DNA of 64,000 nt from Pseudomonas sp. LFM046. GTDB lineage: Bacteria > Pseudomonadota > Gammaproteobacteria > Pseudomonadales > Pseudomonadaceae. Under the pieces are notes generated by a model. The model worked only from the letters and a program-made list of their open reading frames with translations. It did no database searches and was not told the DNA's origin. Within the stretch, counting starts at the first letter, position 1; each line of letters starts with the position of its first letter. Positions 63,940-64,000 of the stretch are shown here, piece after piece. The DNA is taken from assembly GCF_000949385.2 (NCBI RefSeq), contig NZ_JYKO02000001.1:4855502-4919501 (forward strand), given 5' to 3'. The translations under genes and the position numbers were made by a program.

Positions 63940-64000
63940 ATGGTCAAGCCTCACGGGCAATTAGTATTGGTTAGCTCAACGCCTCACAGCGCTTACACAC
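63940..64000 (-). rRNA. rrl: 23S ribosomal RNA, 3' end (runs off the window)
   Basis: The minus strand reads GTGTGTAAGCGCTGTGAGGC... then TGAGCTAACCAATACTAATT and ...GTGAGGCTTGACCA, the well-known 3' end of Pseudomonas 23S rRNA. The exact 3' base, near 63940, is estimated. Between it and 5S lies a 138-base spacer with no tRNA. Confidence 0.93.

Overview
The window is a GC-rich chromosomal segment of a Pseudomonas-type gammaproteobacterium. The evidence is the gene order: mqo - hpt/upp/uraA - hemH - phr - pagL - murI/moeB/prmC/prfA/hemA - lolB/ispE - tRNA-Gln - prs/rplY/pth/ychF - tRNA-Met - can - rimI/holD - mksFEB - an MCE/PqiA cluster - 5S/23S rRNA. This matches the P. aeruginosa PAO1 PA4640-PA4690 neighbourhood from memory. 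I could not assign a species.

Regions. 1-4.6 kb: small envelope genes and malate:quinone oxidoreductase. 4.7-11.2 kb: a DauA-type SulP carrier, purine and pyrimidine salvage (hpt; upp-uraA) and an MFS carrier. 11.3-18.0 kb: hemH, an epimerase, then a probable light-response block. That block holds a renalase-like flavoprotein, a DUF523-DUF1722 protein, a MerR/LitR-like regulator with a degenerate cobalamin domain, and photolyase. Three TRTACA-N12-TGTACA operators sit in front of its transcription units. 18.1-30.6 kb: pagL, the hemA-prfA-prmC-moeB-murI operon, a TPR lipoprotein, lolB, ispE, two identical tRNA-Gln genes, prs, rplY, pth and ychF. 30.7-34.4 kb: two divergent BCCT transporters.

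34.7-43.1 kb is an accessory island beside tRNA-Met. It begins with an integrase cut short at a 13-bp tandem duplication. Next come an excisionase-like and a divergent repressor-like gene, both typical of a prophage control region. An AT-rich section follows. It carries an AAA ATPase plus DUF4435/Toprim pair that I read as a PARIS (AriA-AriB) anti-phage system, then a membrane-anchored Mrr-type endonuclease with a zinc ribbon, a HEPN-like protein and a RelE/ParE-type toxin-antitoxin pair. I read it as a decayed prophage that has become a defence island. PARIS is a known system, so this is a new placement rather than a new system.

43.2-48.7 kb: a decarboxylating dehydrogenase, an EamA exporter, carbonic anhydrase, rimI-holD and a short-type leuA. 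49.0-54.0 kb: four consecutive exported proteins that share an N-terminal LxDxELSxVxGQ-like motif; this is the least understood chromosomal block. 54.2-59.9 kb: an unknown gene and the MksFEB condensin operon, without a mksG nuclease gene next to it. 59.9-63.5 kb: two half-size PqiA proteins and a six-MCE-domain PqiB/LetB protein. The window ends in the 3' end of an rRNA operon read on the minus strand.

Almost every gene here is housekeeping and packed into short-gap operons. The dispersed palindromic repeats (REP-like) lie in the intergenic gaps.
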